From Pseudopedobacter beijingensis (GTDB lineage Bacteria > Bacteroidota > Bacteroidia > Sphingobacteriales > Sphingobacteriaceae), in the NCBI RefSeq assembly GCF_042678145.1, contig NZ_JBHUDG010000016.1, positions 59,639-123,638 of the forward strand: 64,000 nt of DNA. Reading direction: 5' to 3'. Of the stretch, positions 28,056 to 37,389 are shown in pieces. The notes beneath the pieces were generated by a model, which made no database searches, had not been told where the DNA came from, and saw nothing but the letters and a program-made list of their open reading frames with translations. The translations under genes were made by a program, and so were the position numbers. The number at the start of each line of letters is the position of its first letter. Position 1 is the stretch's first letter.

Positions 28056-29228
28056 ATGACTTCTGAAGAATACATACGGCTTTACCAAAAATATATAGCA
28101 GGTGAATGTACACCAGAAGATGAGGAGTTACTTTTTGGTTACGAGGATAACTTCATGCTCCAAAATCCATTTGAATCAGAAAAGGAATCTGCCAAAGAAA
28201 AAGAACTACGCAGAAAAATATATGGCCGGATTTACAAAACCATAAACAAAAAAGAGGTTAACATATACAAATTATGGGCAAAGTATGCCGCAGCAATTTT
28301 AATAACCTTATCTGTTGGCATTACCACCTATACAGTCCATAAAAAAGACCTGGAAAGAGAACAAACGAAGTCTGTGTCTGTAAAACCACCTATTCCCATT
28401 CCTGTACAGGACTCTTCCGCAGTTATGTTAACACTATCTGATGGCTCTGTAATCTCTTTAGACAATGCCAACAACGGGTTACTTACTGAGGATGGGTCTT
28501 CCAAAATAAGCAAAACAGCAGATGGAGAAGTAGAATACAAGATAACAAACAACTGGGGCTATTTAAATGCATCCATCAACAAACTATATGTGCCTAAAGG
28601 ATCTCTGTATAAGTTAATCCTTGCCGATGGCACTAAAGTTTGGTTAAACTCTAATTCTACGCTTCATTATCCATCCGACTTCAAAGGAATAGAGAGACTG
28701 GTAGAACTTTCTGGAGAAGCTTATTTTGAAGTAGCCAGGAACGAAAAAATGCCTTTTGTTGTAAAAACAAAAACATCCAAAGTACAGGTTTTAGGAACTC
28801 ATTTTAACATCTCTGCCTATACAGATGACAATATTGAAAAAACAACTTTAACAGAAGGATCGGTAAGAATTTCTCAAGGAGGGCATAATGTAGTTTTAAA
28901 ACCAGGACAACAAGGCCTTGTAGCCAATAAAAATACAGAGATTAAAGTACAAGAAGTTAACCTAAAACAAGTTTTGGCATGGAAAGAGGGCTATTTCTTG
29001 TTTAAAGATGATAACATTAAGGATGTAATGAAACAAATTTCACGCTGGTATAATGTTGATATAGATTATGAAACAAATACAGAAGGGAAATTATTCGGAG
29101 GGATTTATTCAAAATCAAAAGATCTGGATGAACTTCTGAAAGGACTTGAGTTAACTGGAATCGTAAAATTTAAAATAATTCCTGAAGAATCTACAAGTAA
29201 AGGGAGGAGGGTAATAGTTATGGATTAA
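28056..29228 (+). CDS. FecR-like anti-sigma factor
   Basis: This 390-residue inner-membrane protein should hold or activate the ECF sigma factor according to a signal from the SusC receptor. The cytoplasmic N-terminal part (1-75) contains the short YIAGECTPEDEELL helix seen in this family. One membrane helix (about 76-94, AAAILITLSVGITTYTV) is followed by the periplasmic FecR domain (about 170-275, YVPKGSLYKLILADGTKVWL, FNISAY). A C-terminal DUF4974-like domain (about 310-380, FLFKDDNIKDVMKQISRWYN) would contact the receptor's STN domain. It directly precedes the SusC gene. Confidence 0.93.
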   Translation: MTSEEYIRLYQKYIAGECTPEDEELLFGYEDNFMLQNPFESEKESAKEKELRRKIYGRIYKTINKKEVNIYKLWAKYAAAILITLSVGITTYTVHKKDLEREQTKSVSVKPPIPIPVQDSSAVMLTLSDGSVISLDNANNGLLTEDGSSKISKTADGEVEYKITNNWGYLNASINKLYVPKGSLYKLILADGTKVWLNSNSTLHYPSDFKGIERLVELSGEAYFEVARNEKMPFVVKTKTSKVQVLGTHFNISAYTDDNIEKTTLTEGSVRISQGGHNVVLKPGQQGLVANKNTEIKVQEVNLKQVLAWKEGYFLFKDDNIKDVMKQISRWYNVDIDYETNTEGKLFGGIYSKSKDLDELLKGLELTGIVKFKIIPEESTSKGRRVIVMD

Positions 29229-29353
29229 CCGATATAAAACATAGCTGATATCCTAAAAAAATCCCGAAAACGTTGCACCGTTCCCGGGATAAGTATCAGG
29301 ATTCAACTGAATTTTACTTGTCGCATCAATTGAAAATTAAACCTAACATTCAA

Positions 29354-32300
29354 ATGTATAAAAAAAACACTGTATTTAACTGCAGCGCGAACACCTATTG
29401 TAACTCAAAACTTATTCGTATCATGAGATTACTATCCATCCTCATGTTGGTAACCATTATGCAGGTTAGTGCCAGCTCGTTAGCTCAAAACATCAACATG
29501 CAATTAAAAAATGTACGTTTAGAAGAAGCTTTCGTTCAACTCCAAAAACAAAGTGGATACGATTTTCTTTACAGTTCTCAACTGTTAAAATCCGCTATCC
29601 CTGTAACAACCTCTTTAAAAGGAGCTACCATAGAGGAAGCAATGGAAAAATTAATGAGCAACCAGCCGTTTACTTACGTCATTAATAAAAAGACAATTAC
29701 TATAAAGGCAAAACCTCAACCTCCAAAACCTATTCAGATTAATGGAAAGGTAACAGATGAAGAAAACGAGCCTTTGATTGGTGTTTCTATCAGAATTAAG
29801 AATACCCAAACCGGGACTATTAGTGACGAAAAAGGAAGTTTTTCTCTTAACACTACAGACAAAAATATTTCTCTTGTGTTCAAGTACATGGGTTTTGAGG
29901 AAAAAGAAGTTCCCATAGGTGGAAACAAACCCTTAAATGTTGTTTTAAAGAAAACGACATCAAAACTCGAAGAAATTGTAGTTATAGGCTATGGGGAAGT
30001 AAAGAAAAGAGATTTGACTGGCGCTGTATCTGTAGTAAATACTAAAGACATAGAAGATGTCCCAGGACAAAGAGTAGACCAAATGTTACAAGGCAGAATT
30101 GCCGGAGCAGAAATTGTTTCCACTTCTGGAGAGCCCGGTGCTGAAACGTCTATCAGAATTAGAGGAACTCGTTCTATTAGTGCCACTAACGAGCCTTTAT
30201 ACGTAGTAGATGGTGTAATGGATGCCGTTGATAGTATGAACGACATTAACCCTAATGACATTGAATCTATCCAAGTATTAAAAGACGCTTCATCAACTGC
30301 CATTTACGGATCAAGAGGAGCCAACGGAGTTATCCTGATTACAACAAAAAGAGGGAAAGAGGGGGTAAATGAGTATATGTTTCGTTCAACCATCGGTATA
30401 TCTCAAATTCCAAGATATCTGGATTTAATGAATGCTCAAGACTTTGCGGAACTATTAAATGATGTGTATTATTTCTCTAATACAGCGAATCAAATAAAGC
30501 CGATAGAGGATTATCCTTTCCCCAGACCTGCTGACCGCGGGGAAGGAACAAACTGGACAAAAGAAATTACCAGAACAGCACCAACCAACAGCCATACATT
30601 TACCGCATCAGGCGGAAATAGAAGTACAAAATATTTTTTCTCCGGAAATTATAGTGATAATCAAGGTATCATTATCAACAGCGGCCTTAAAAGATATCAG
30701 GCCAGACTCAACCTAGACCAAACCTTTAGTAAACATGTTAAGGGAGGTATTAACCTAAACTATTCTTTTATAGAACGGGAGTTTAATAAAGCAGATATCG
30801 GTACCCAAACATTATGGTATACATCAACTCTTTTTCTTTCTCCTATTATTCCTACCTATAAAGCAGATGGTTCTTTAAATGACTGGAATTCTCAGTGGTA
30901 TGAGGGGCAGATATTTAATTCTCCGTTAGCTAATTCCTTACTACAGAAAAAAGATTCGCAACAAAAATCTCTTTCTCCGAACTTTTTTTTAGAAGTAACC
31001 CCTACTAAGGGCTTAAAAATAAGATCTTCTGTTTCATTTCATGACCATAATCGTTTTGATGATACTTTTTACCCTTCTATACTACCCACCCGGGCCAATG
31101 CCGAAAGAGGGGCTTATGCCTATAAAAGAGCTTATCGTACAAACAATATTTTAAACGAAAATACCATAACATACAATAAAAGCTGGAATAAAAAGCACAA
31201 CTTCGAAGGATTATATGGATTTACTGTACAGAAAAGTAAATACGTAGAGTTTAACGCAAGTGGCGATGGATATCTTGTCGACGACTTATATACCAATGAC
31301 CTAAGAGCTATTCCCTCTAAAGAAAACACTACACTTACATCAGACTTAAATGAAAGAGGAAGGCTTTCGCACCTGACAAGATTAAATTATAACTACGACA
31401 GTAAGTACTATTTTACGTTTACCGGCAGGTACGATGCTGCCTCCAATTTTGCAGCAAATAACAAATGGGCCCTTTTTCCCTCTGCAGCATTAAAATGGAA
31501 CCTAAAAAGTGAAGATTTCTTGAAAAACATAGATTTTATAAACAATCTATCGCTAAGAGCCAGTGCAGGTATTTCAGGTAACGATGCTATCGGCATGTAT
31601 CAGTCTCTTTCCAGATATTCTTCATCTACATCAAACTATATCTTTGATGGAGTTATTCCCGTTAGTTATTTCCCGGCAAGAGTTCCTAATCCTAACCTGA
31701 CCTGGGAAAAAACCAAACAAATTAATTTTGGTCTTGATTTAACTGTTCTTAAAAACAAGGTAGATTTAACCGTAGAATATTATAGTTCCAGAACAAATGA
31801 CCTTTTAGTTTCTTTACAACTACCAACCCAGGGAGGCTATACCAGCAGACTGACAAATTTTGGGGAAACGTCAAATAGTGGAATAGAGGCCTCTTTAACG
31901 ACCAAAAATTACACTCGTAAGCTCTATTTCTGGAACTCAACATTTACCATTGCACACAATACCCAAAAAGTTATTGACGTAGGTACATTTGACAGAATTG
32001 CAACCTACACAAATCCGTATGGAGCACAATATATGATGTATGGGTACGAAGCTGGAAGACCATTAAATGCTTTATGGGGAATGCAATATGCAGGTACCTG
32101 GAAAAATCAGGAAGAAATAAACCAAAATCAGATCGATAAAAAATATGTTTCTTCATCTACAGCTTATTATGAGCCGGGCAGACAAAGATATATAGATCAG
32201 AACAATGACGGCCTGCTTGATAACAACGACTTAGTATATCTAGGTAACGCTGACCCCATTGTATACGGAGGATTACAAAACAGTATCCGTTTAAAAAACT

Positions 32301-32746
32301 GGTGGATAAACATCTACTTCAACTATTCATTAGGAGGTAAAATATATAATCCTACAGAGTTGTTCATGGGAACCGGAACCTCCCTTACCAACCAATATAA
32401 ATATATGGAAAACAGGTGGCACCCAGTTAGAAACCCTAATTCTGATATTCCGAGAGCATCATCTAAAGATGATATCCCTAATGACCGATTTGTATACGAT
32501 GCGAGCTTCCTAAGATTGAAAAGCGCCTCTGCAAGCTATGTGTTCCACCTATCAAAACTTACCCATAATAAGCTAAGAGAACTTCATTTAACAGCCGCTG
32601 GAAGCAATTTATTCTTATTAAAAAAATATAACGGTTATGACCCGGAGGTTTCTACCCAAAGCGGTGGTTCTACTATTAGAAGAATGGACAACGGAGCATA
32701 TCCTAACAGCCGAATGTTAACTTTTACAGCCACATTAAAATTTTAA
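29354..32746 (+). CDS. SusC-like TonB-dependent transducer with STN domain (amino-sugar locus)
   Basis: The start is placed at the ATG 29354, since the longer frame to 29273 needs a TTG and adds an unlikely 27 residues. The 1130-residue product has a long signal region (to about residue 45, ending SSLAQ). An STN domain at about 46-115 (MQLKNVRLEEAFVQLQKQSG) contacts the anti-sigma factor, and a carboxypeptidase-regulatory-like domain lies at about 125-210. The plug (about 215-335) contains LYVVDGVMDAVDSM and LKDASSTAIYGSRGANGV, and the beta-barrel follows. Besides importing glycan fragments with SusD, it should report substrate arrival to FecR. It is followed by SusD after 19 bases. Confidence 0.94.
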   Translation: MYKKNTVFNCSANTYCNSKLIRIMRLLSILMLVTIMQVSASSLAQNINMQLKNVRLEEAFVQLQKQSGYDFLYSSQLLKSAIPVTTSLKGATIEEAMEKLMSNQPFTYVINKKTITIKAKPQPPKPIQINGKVTDEENEPLIGVSIRIKNTQTGTISDEKGSFSLNTTDKNISLVFKYMGFEEKEVPIGGNKPLNVVLKKTTSKLEEIVVIGYGEVKKRDLTGAVSVVNTKDIEDVPGQRVDQMLQGRIAGAEIVSTSGEPGAETSIRIRGTRSISATNEPLYVVDGVMDAVDSMNDINPNDIESIQVLKDASSTAIYGSRGANGVILITTKRGKEGVNEYMFRSTIGISQIPRYLDLMNAQDFAELLNDVYYFSNTANQIKPIEDYPFPRPADRGEGTNWTKEITRTAPTNSHTFTASGGNRSTKYFFSGNYSDNQGIIINSGLKRYQARLNLDQTFSKHVKGGINLNYSFIEREFNKADIGTQTLWYTSTLFLSPIIPTYKADGSLNDWNSQWYEGQIFNSPLANSLLQKKDSQQKSLSPNFFLEVTPTKGLKIRSSVSFHDHNRFDDTFYPSILPTRANAERGAYAYKRAYRTNNILNENTITYNKSWNKKHNFEGLYGFTVQKSKYVEFNASGDGYLVDDLYTNDLRAIPSKENTTLTSDLNERGRLSHLTRLNYNYDSKYYFTFTGRYDAASNFAANNKWALFPSAALKWNLKSEDFLKNIDFINNLSLRASAGISGNDAIGMYQSLSRYSSSTSNYIFDGVIPVSYFPARVPNPNLTWEKTKQINFGLDLTVLKNKVDLTVEYYSSRTNDLLVSLQLPTQGGYTSRLTNFGETSNSGIEASLTTKNYTRKLYFWNSTFTIAHNTQKVIDVGTFDRIATYTNPYGAQYMMYGYEAGRPLNALWGMQYAGTWKNQEEINQNQIDKKYVSSSTAYYEPGRQRYIDQNNDGLLDNNDLVYLGNADPIVYGGLQNSIRLKNWWINIYFNYSLGGKIYNPTELFMGTGTSLTNQYKYMENRWHPVRNPNSDIPRASSKDDIPNDRFVYDASFLRLKSASASYVFHLSKLTHNKLRELHLTAAGSNLFLLKKYNGYDPEVSTQSGGSTIRRMDNGAYPNSRMLTFTATLKF

Positions 32747-32765
32747 TTATTAAGGAGTTTAGTTA

Positions 32766-34283
32766 ATGAAAAATTATATAAATATTATAGCATTATTAGT
32801 AATAATAGGAGTTACAAGCTCGTGTAAAAATGTTATAGAAGAAAATCCAAAAGGTTTTATTCCCGCCAGCGAGTTTTTTAAAAACGAGGCACAGTGTATT
32901 GCGGCTTTGAATGGTTGTTACACTCCTCTAAACAGCATTTATAAAGAGGATTTAATGTTCGCCACAGAAGCTGTAACAGACTTAGCCTTTCTGAAAGTAA
33001 CCAATAATGTAGATACGCGTTTAGATATATCTCCGTCGCAACCTGGAATGGGAGCAGGCATATGGACACAAAGTTATAAAGGAATAATGTATAGTAACGC
33101 AGCGATAGAAGGGATACAAAATGCAACGATAGAAGAGTCCCGAAAACCCGCTTTAATTGCAGAAGCCGTAACCTTAAGAGCATTATACTATTACATATTA
33201 ACCTCAACTTTTGGAGACGTTCCATTTTATTTAGAGAACATCAGTGACATCCCTACAATGGAAAGAGTAAACAGCCTGGGAAGAATGAGTGCAGTCGCAA
33301 GTAGAGACTCCTTGGTTAAAAACCTTTTAGAACATGTTTCAGCTATGCCCCACGTTCGCCCTTCCGAAATATCAGGCAACAGAGTCTCTGCCCCACTTGC
33401 CTATATTCTAATAGGAAAACTTGCTATGTGGAATAAAGATTGGGAAACAGCATTAACAGCTTTAAAGAAAATAAAGACCATTTATGGAAATCTGACTGCG
33501 GCAACCTATCCATTAACAGACACCTATTTCAGAAATAAAAACACACGTGAATCTATTTTTGAGGTACAATACACATGGTCTGCAACCGGATTGAGGAAAA
33601 CCACCAATGTAGCGTGTTCCTTTACTCCTCCAAGAACGGCAAATACCAGTTTGTACAACGGAATAAATATTCCCGAATTAGGAGATAAAGCAACTATATA
33701 TACATCTGTAACTCCATCTGAATATTTTATGGAGCTATACAGACAGAATACACTTGACCCTAGAAGGAACATTATTCTCGGCTATTCCTATAATGGAACA
33801 CCTTTTCCTCGCCCACAGGCAAACAATGGATTAGGTAAAGCGTGGATGGGCCCTAAGTTTTGGTGCCCCGGTATGGATAATATCTCTGATGGTAACAATC
33901 AAAAAGTTTTCAGATATGCTGATGCCATTTTAATGATGGCAGAATGCTCCAACGAATTAGACGAATACCCTGATGCGCTGAAATATCTTAACGAAGTCAG
34001 GACAAGAGCGCAAAACAGCACTCTATCTTCTTTCCCTGGAAAAACTCTCTTTAGAAAAGAGATAAAAGAAGAAAGAGCCCGAGAACTAATGGGAGAATAC
34101 GGAAGAAAATGGGATTTGGTTCGTTGGGGAACTTTCTATGACGATGTCAAAGCAACCATAGCCTTAGAGTATCCAGATATTATGAAAAACATAAGGCCTT
34201 ATCATGAATATTATCCTATTCCTGACAATGAGGTAGTTAAATCTAACGGGAAATTGGATAACAACGCATATACTGGATTTTAA
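32766..34283 (+). CDS. SusD-like glycan-binding lipoprotein (amino-sugar locus)
   Basis: This 505-residue outer-membrane lipoprotein (lipobox VTSSC, Cys at about 20) has the RagB/SusD architecture. Helical parts include ALNGCYTPLNSIYKEDLMFA and LIAEAVTLRALYYYILTSTF. The C-terminal part has KVFRYADAILMMAECSNELD and ERARELMGEYGRKWDLVRWG, and ends with YHEYYPIPDNEVVKSN. It forms the lid for the SusC receptor encoded just upstream. Only one base separates its stop from the next gene, so the two are tightly coupled. Confidence 0.95.
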   Translation: MKNYINIIALLVIIGVTSSCKNVIEENPKGFIPASEFFKNEAQCIAALNGCYTPLNSIYKEDLMFATEAVTDLAFLKVTNNVDTRLDISPSQPGMGAGIWTQSYKGIMYSNAAIEGIQNATIEESRKPALIAEAVTLRALYYYILTSTFGDVPFYLENISDIPTMERVNSLGRMSAVASRDSLVKNLLEHVSAMPHVRPSEISGNRVSAPLAYILIGKLAMWNKDWETALTALKKIKTIYGNLTAATYPLTDTYFRNKNTRESIFEVQYTWSATGLRKTTNVACSFTPPRTANTSLYNGINIPELGDKATIYTSVTPSEYFMELYRQNTLDPRRNIILGYSYNGTPFPRPQANNGLGKAWMGPKFWCPGMDNISDGNNQKVFRYADAILMMAECSNELDEYPDALKYLNEVRTRAQNSTLSSFPGKTLFRKEIKEERARELMGEYGRKWDLVRWGTFYDDVKATIALEYPDIMKNIRPYHEYYPIPDNEVVKSNGKLDNNAYTGF

Positions 34284-34284
34284 G

Positions 34285-35127
34285 ATGATGAAAAAAACAC
34301 TGTTATTCATATTGTTATTTATTTGTTGTTTAAGCTTATCCGCACAGTCTTTTAAGATAATTAGCTACAATATATTGGAAGGCATGAAAATGGATACCTC
34401 TCAAAAGAAACAAAAATTTGTAGAATGGCTAAAACATCAAAACCCTGATATTCTAGCTATACAAGAGGCCAACAAATTTACCGAGCAGTCTTTATCTGAA
34501 TTAGCAAAATCTTACGGACATCCGTATGCTGTATTGGTTAAGGAAAGCGGGTATCCAACTGCTCTTACTTCTAAATATCCGATTGAAAATATCGAGAAAG
34601 TAAATGAAGGGATTACACACGGATTTATTGCTGCACAGATCAAAGGAATAAATATAGTAGTATTACATTTAAACCCTCATGACTATCAGCGCAGAAGAAA
34701 CGAAATAAAGCAAATTACAGATAAGATTTCTAAAAAATTTGATAAAAAGAACCTTCTCGTAATGGGTGATTTTAACTCATTCACACCTCTTGAAAAAGAG
34801 GTGTTTGACAACGGAGTAGTACTAAGTAACATTAAAAAAGCACAACAACGATCTAACGGAAGACATAATAACCTCATAAACGGAGAAGAACTGGATTTTG
34901 AAGTACAGCAACATCTTTTGGATTATGATCTTGTAGATGTATTAAAGGAACTAGAGAAAAAAGATCCCAAAAATGCATATAACATCATTCCACAAACATA
35001 CCGTATAGATTATATATACTGTTCAAAAGATATGATCAAAAAGGTAAAATCCGGATTATTCATCAGAGATTACTTTACAAAAAAATATTCTGACCATTTA
35101 CCTATTGCTATAGAAATAAAGTTATAG
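34285..35127 (+). CDS. Exported endonuclease/exonuclease/phosphatase-family hydrolase
   Basis: This 280-residue enzyme of the EEP (DNase I-like) fold cleaves phosphodiester or phosphomonoester bonds; the true substrate cannot be read from the sequence. A signal peptide (to about residue 21, LLFIICCLSLSA-like hydrophobic core) exports it. Family motifs are present: FKIISYNILEGM at the start, ILAIQEA with the metal-binding Glu, LLVMGDFNSFTP and the final YSDHLPIAIEI with catalytic Asp-His. It lies between SusD and a DUF5689 lipoprotein. An EEP enzyme in a SusCD operon suggests that phosphate-containing polymers are among the targets, such as nucleic acid, phospho-glycan or teichoic acid. Confidence 0.85.
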   Translation: MMKKTLLFILLFICCLSLSAQSFKIISYNILEGMKMDTSQKKQKFVEWLKHQNPDILAIQEANKFTEQSLSELAKSYGHPYAVLVKESGYPTALTSKYPIENIEKVNEGITHGFIAAQIKGINIVVLHLNPHDYQRRRNEIKQITDKISKKFDKKNLLVMGDFNSFTPLEKEVFDNGVVLSNIKKAQQRSNGRHNNLINGEELDFEVQQHLLDYDLVDVLKELEKKDPKNAYNIIPQTYRIDYIYCSKDMIKKVKSGLFIRDYFTKKYSDHLPIAIEIKL

Positions 35128-35147
35128 AGAATTTAAAATATTAAGAC

Positions 35148-37166
35148 ATGAAGAATACTTTTCTTACAAAATTTCAAAAAAGCTGTTTGCCTCTATTGGC
35201 TGTTTTTATAGCTTTTATGAGTTGTCAAAAAACCAGCTTAAACAATTTCAGTAAAGACCTGGCCCTAGATGCGTCAACAATTAGACTGGCAGACTCCGCC
35301 GCCTCTACAAGAATACAGGTTTATTCAGACAATAACTGGACGGTAAGTACAAAAGCAGGTGATGACTGGATTTCATTAAGCACTACTTCCGGGAGCGGAA
35401 AAGGAGACTTTATGGCCAACGTTACCTCTAACAAAGGGAATGTTCCTAGAAAAACGGAAATATATATTTCAGCAGGCAGTAAAACTGACACTATTTTTAT
35501 TCAGCAAAAAGGATTAACCGCTCAGATAAAATTCACAGATAAAAACCTGAATGCTGTTTCTAAAGGAGGACCCCTGAAAACGGAGTTAAAAATAAACCTT
35601 CCTTTTGACCTTTTGGAACAGGAACTAAGATATGAAACGTCAGGAGAAGAAGGGTGGATATCAGACATTAATTACAATGATGGATTTATTCATTTACAAA
35701 CACAACAAAGTCAATTGAACGGGCAAAGACAAGCTACATTAAAGTTTTCTTATCTAGATATTTTGGGTGTTCTTACTCAGGATTCTATTCTGATTGTTCA
35801 AAACCCCAAAGCAGAGTATGACGATGCTATATTAAAAGACTTTAATTATGTAAAAAACAGCTTAGGAACAGGTGTTGTAACTGAAAACATCTATATAGAG
35901 GGTATTGTTATTGTGGATAAAAACAACCCTAACATTGCAAAAAATCCTAATAACCCTAACAATAAACACGAAATAGACAAAACAGAAAATACTATTACAG
36001 TCTATATACAAAGCACTGATGGAACATCAGGAATAAGAATAAGAACAAAAACCGGAGGAGACAACATTTTCAATAAGAATGAAAAAGTACAGCTATGGTT
36101 AAAAGGAACAACATTGACTAAGACCAGCGCCCCTGCAACTGCAACCATTTCAGATTTTCCTTCTGTTAATATCATTTCTAAAGAAACTAATTCGTCTGCC
36201 CTTGTACCAAGAACAAAGTACATGCAAGATCTAAATGATAATGATATTTACACTTATATAACATTAAAAGATGTCGAAATTTCCGTTCCTTCTGGATCTT
36301 ATTACAATATCAACCATGGCTATCAATGGCGTATAGACACTTACCCTACAAACATACGCGATATAAACGGAAACAGTATGTACCTGCTTACCAATGATGC
36401 CGTTCCTTATAAAAGAAACGGAACAAGAGTACCACAAGGGTCCGGCAATATATCAGGGGTCATTGTTAACGAAGATCACCCAAGATATGGCAATATCGGT
36501 AAATATGCCATAAGACCAATGGCACAGGAAGAAATTGCACTTGCAAACGACAGGAACAACGGTTTCTCTAATATTTTGGTAGAGTGGAGCAAGTTTCCTA
36601 TTACAACTCCAGATATAGGCACAGGTACATTGACAGCTACTGGGGGCAATAACATTACTGGTATAGAGGATTATAACAGGCTTACTGGTCAGGTTTCTGG
36701 GTCTGCCGAAGACAAAGGAGCTGTATTAAACGGTGCATGGTATACTAATAATTGGTGGAATAATACAAAAAACCGAGGAGAGGCCTGGTTAATCGGCGTT
36801 TCTACAGCAGGCATTAACAAACAACTTTCACTCCAAGCAGAAATTTTGTCAAATGTTGGAGGACCAAGGAACTTTGAGGTAGAGTGGTCTACAACCAATG
36901 ATATGGACAGCAATACATGGAACTATATAGCCGACTATACAGCAGAAGATCTGGTAAATTGGGACAATACATTACTAACACAGGTACCTGGTTTTAAGGT
37001 AGTAAATATCAAACTTCCATTAGAGCTATTAGGTAAGCCACAGGTTTATATCAGACTAAAAGTAAAAGACAAAGCCGCAGGTTCAACATCAAGTAATACC
37101 GGTGCTACACTTAGTACTTCAGTAAATAGCAGAATGGCACATTTATCAATTAAATACAATAAATAA
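35148..37166 (+). CDS. BACON + DUF5689 surface lipoprotein
   Basis: This 672-residue lipoprotein (lipobox FMSC) starts with a BACON Ig-like domain at about 35-125 (NNWTVSTKAGDDWISLSTTS, DTIFIQQKG). A second BACON-like module follows at about 128-225 (GWISDINYNDGFIHLQTQQS). A DUF5689 region covers about 230-470 (TENIYIEGIVIVD, YMQDLNDNDIYTYITLKDVE, GNISGVIV). The C-terminal 200 residues form a jelly-roll-like domain (WYTNNWWNNTKNRGEAWLIG, VYIRLKVKDK). DUF5689 has an OB-like look and is common in SusCD loci beside EEP enzymes. No catalytic residues are evident, so a surface binding role is likely. It ends the first transcription block of the locus; a hairpin follows. Confidence 0.8.
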   Translation: MKNTFLTKFQKSCLPLLAVFIAFMSCQKTSLNNFSKDLALDASTIRLADSAASTRIQVYSDNNWTVSTKAGDDWISLSTTSGSGKGDFMANVTSNKGNVPRKTEIYISAGSKTDTIFIQQKGLTAQIKFTDKNLNAVSKGGPLKTELKINLPFDLLEQELRYETSGEEGWISDINYNDGFIHLQTQQSQLNGQRQATLKFSYLDILGVLTQDSILIVQNPKAEYDDAILKDFNYVKNSLGTGVVTENIYIEGIVIVDKNNPNIAKNPNNPNNKHEIDKTENTITVYIQSTDGTSGIRIRTKTGGDNIFNKNEKVQLWLKGTTLTKTSAPATATISDFPSVNIISKETNSSALVPRTKYMQDLNDNDIYTYITLKDVEISVPSGSYYNINHGYQWRIDTYPTNIRDINGNSMYLLTNDAVPYKRNGTRVPQGSGNISGVIVNEDHPRYGNIGKYAIRPMAQEEIALANDRNNGFSNILVEWSKFPITTPDIGTGTLTATGGNNITGIEDYNRLTGQVSGSAEDKGAVLNGAWYTNNWWNNTKNRGEAWLIGVSTAGINKQLSLQAEILSNVGGPRNFEVEWSTTNDMDSNTWNYIADYTAEDLVNWDNTLLTQVPGFKVVNIKLPLELLGKPQVYIRLKVKDKAAGSTSSNTGATLSTSVNSRMAHLSIKYNK

Positions 37167-37206
37167 TCTGTTTGTTGATAACAACTCTGTCTTTTAAAAA
37201 AGCTCT

Positions 37207-37261
37207 CTAAGTCTTGCGAAAATTATAAGAATATCAATCTGCTAATTTTCGTAAGACTTAG
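37207..37261 (+). terminator. Terminator-like hairpin before GH20
   Basis: CTAAGTCTTGCGAAAATTA (37207-37225) pairs with TAATTTTCGTAAGACTTAG (37243-37261) with one mismatch, loop 17 bases. It divides the SusCD block from the enzyme block. No strong T-run follows. Confidence 0.55.
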
Positions 37262-37389
37262 CTATAGAAAAAACTAATTTTTATATAAAAACGATCCTAA
37301 TCTATTAGAAAGATCTAAACAGGAAGACTTAACTCCAAATCAAAAAGATTTTGGGAAAGGGCATTCTTTTTAGATATACGACCTAAATT

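Noticed and set aside
29273..29353. 27-residue N-terminal extension of the second SusC
   Set aside because: It needs a TTG start and precedes a normal signal region that begins at the ATG 29354.
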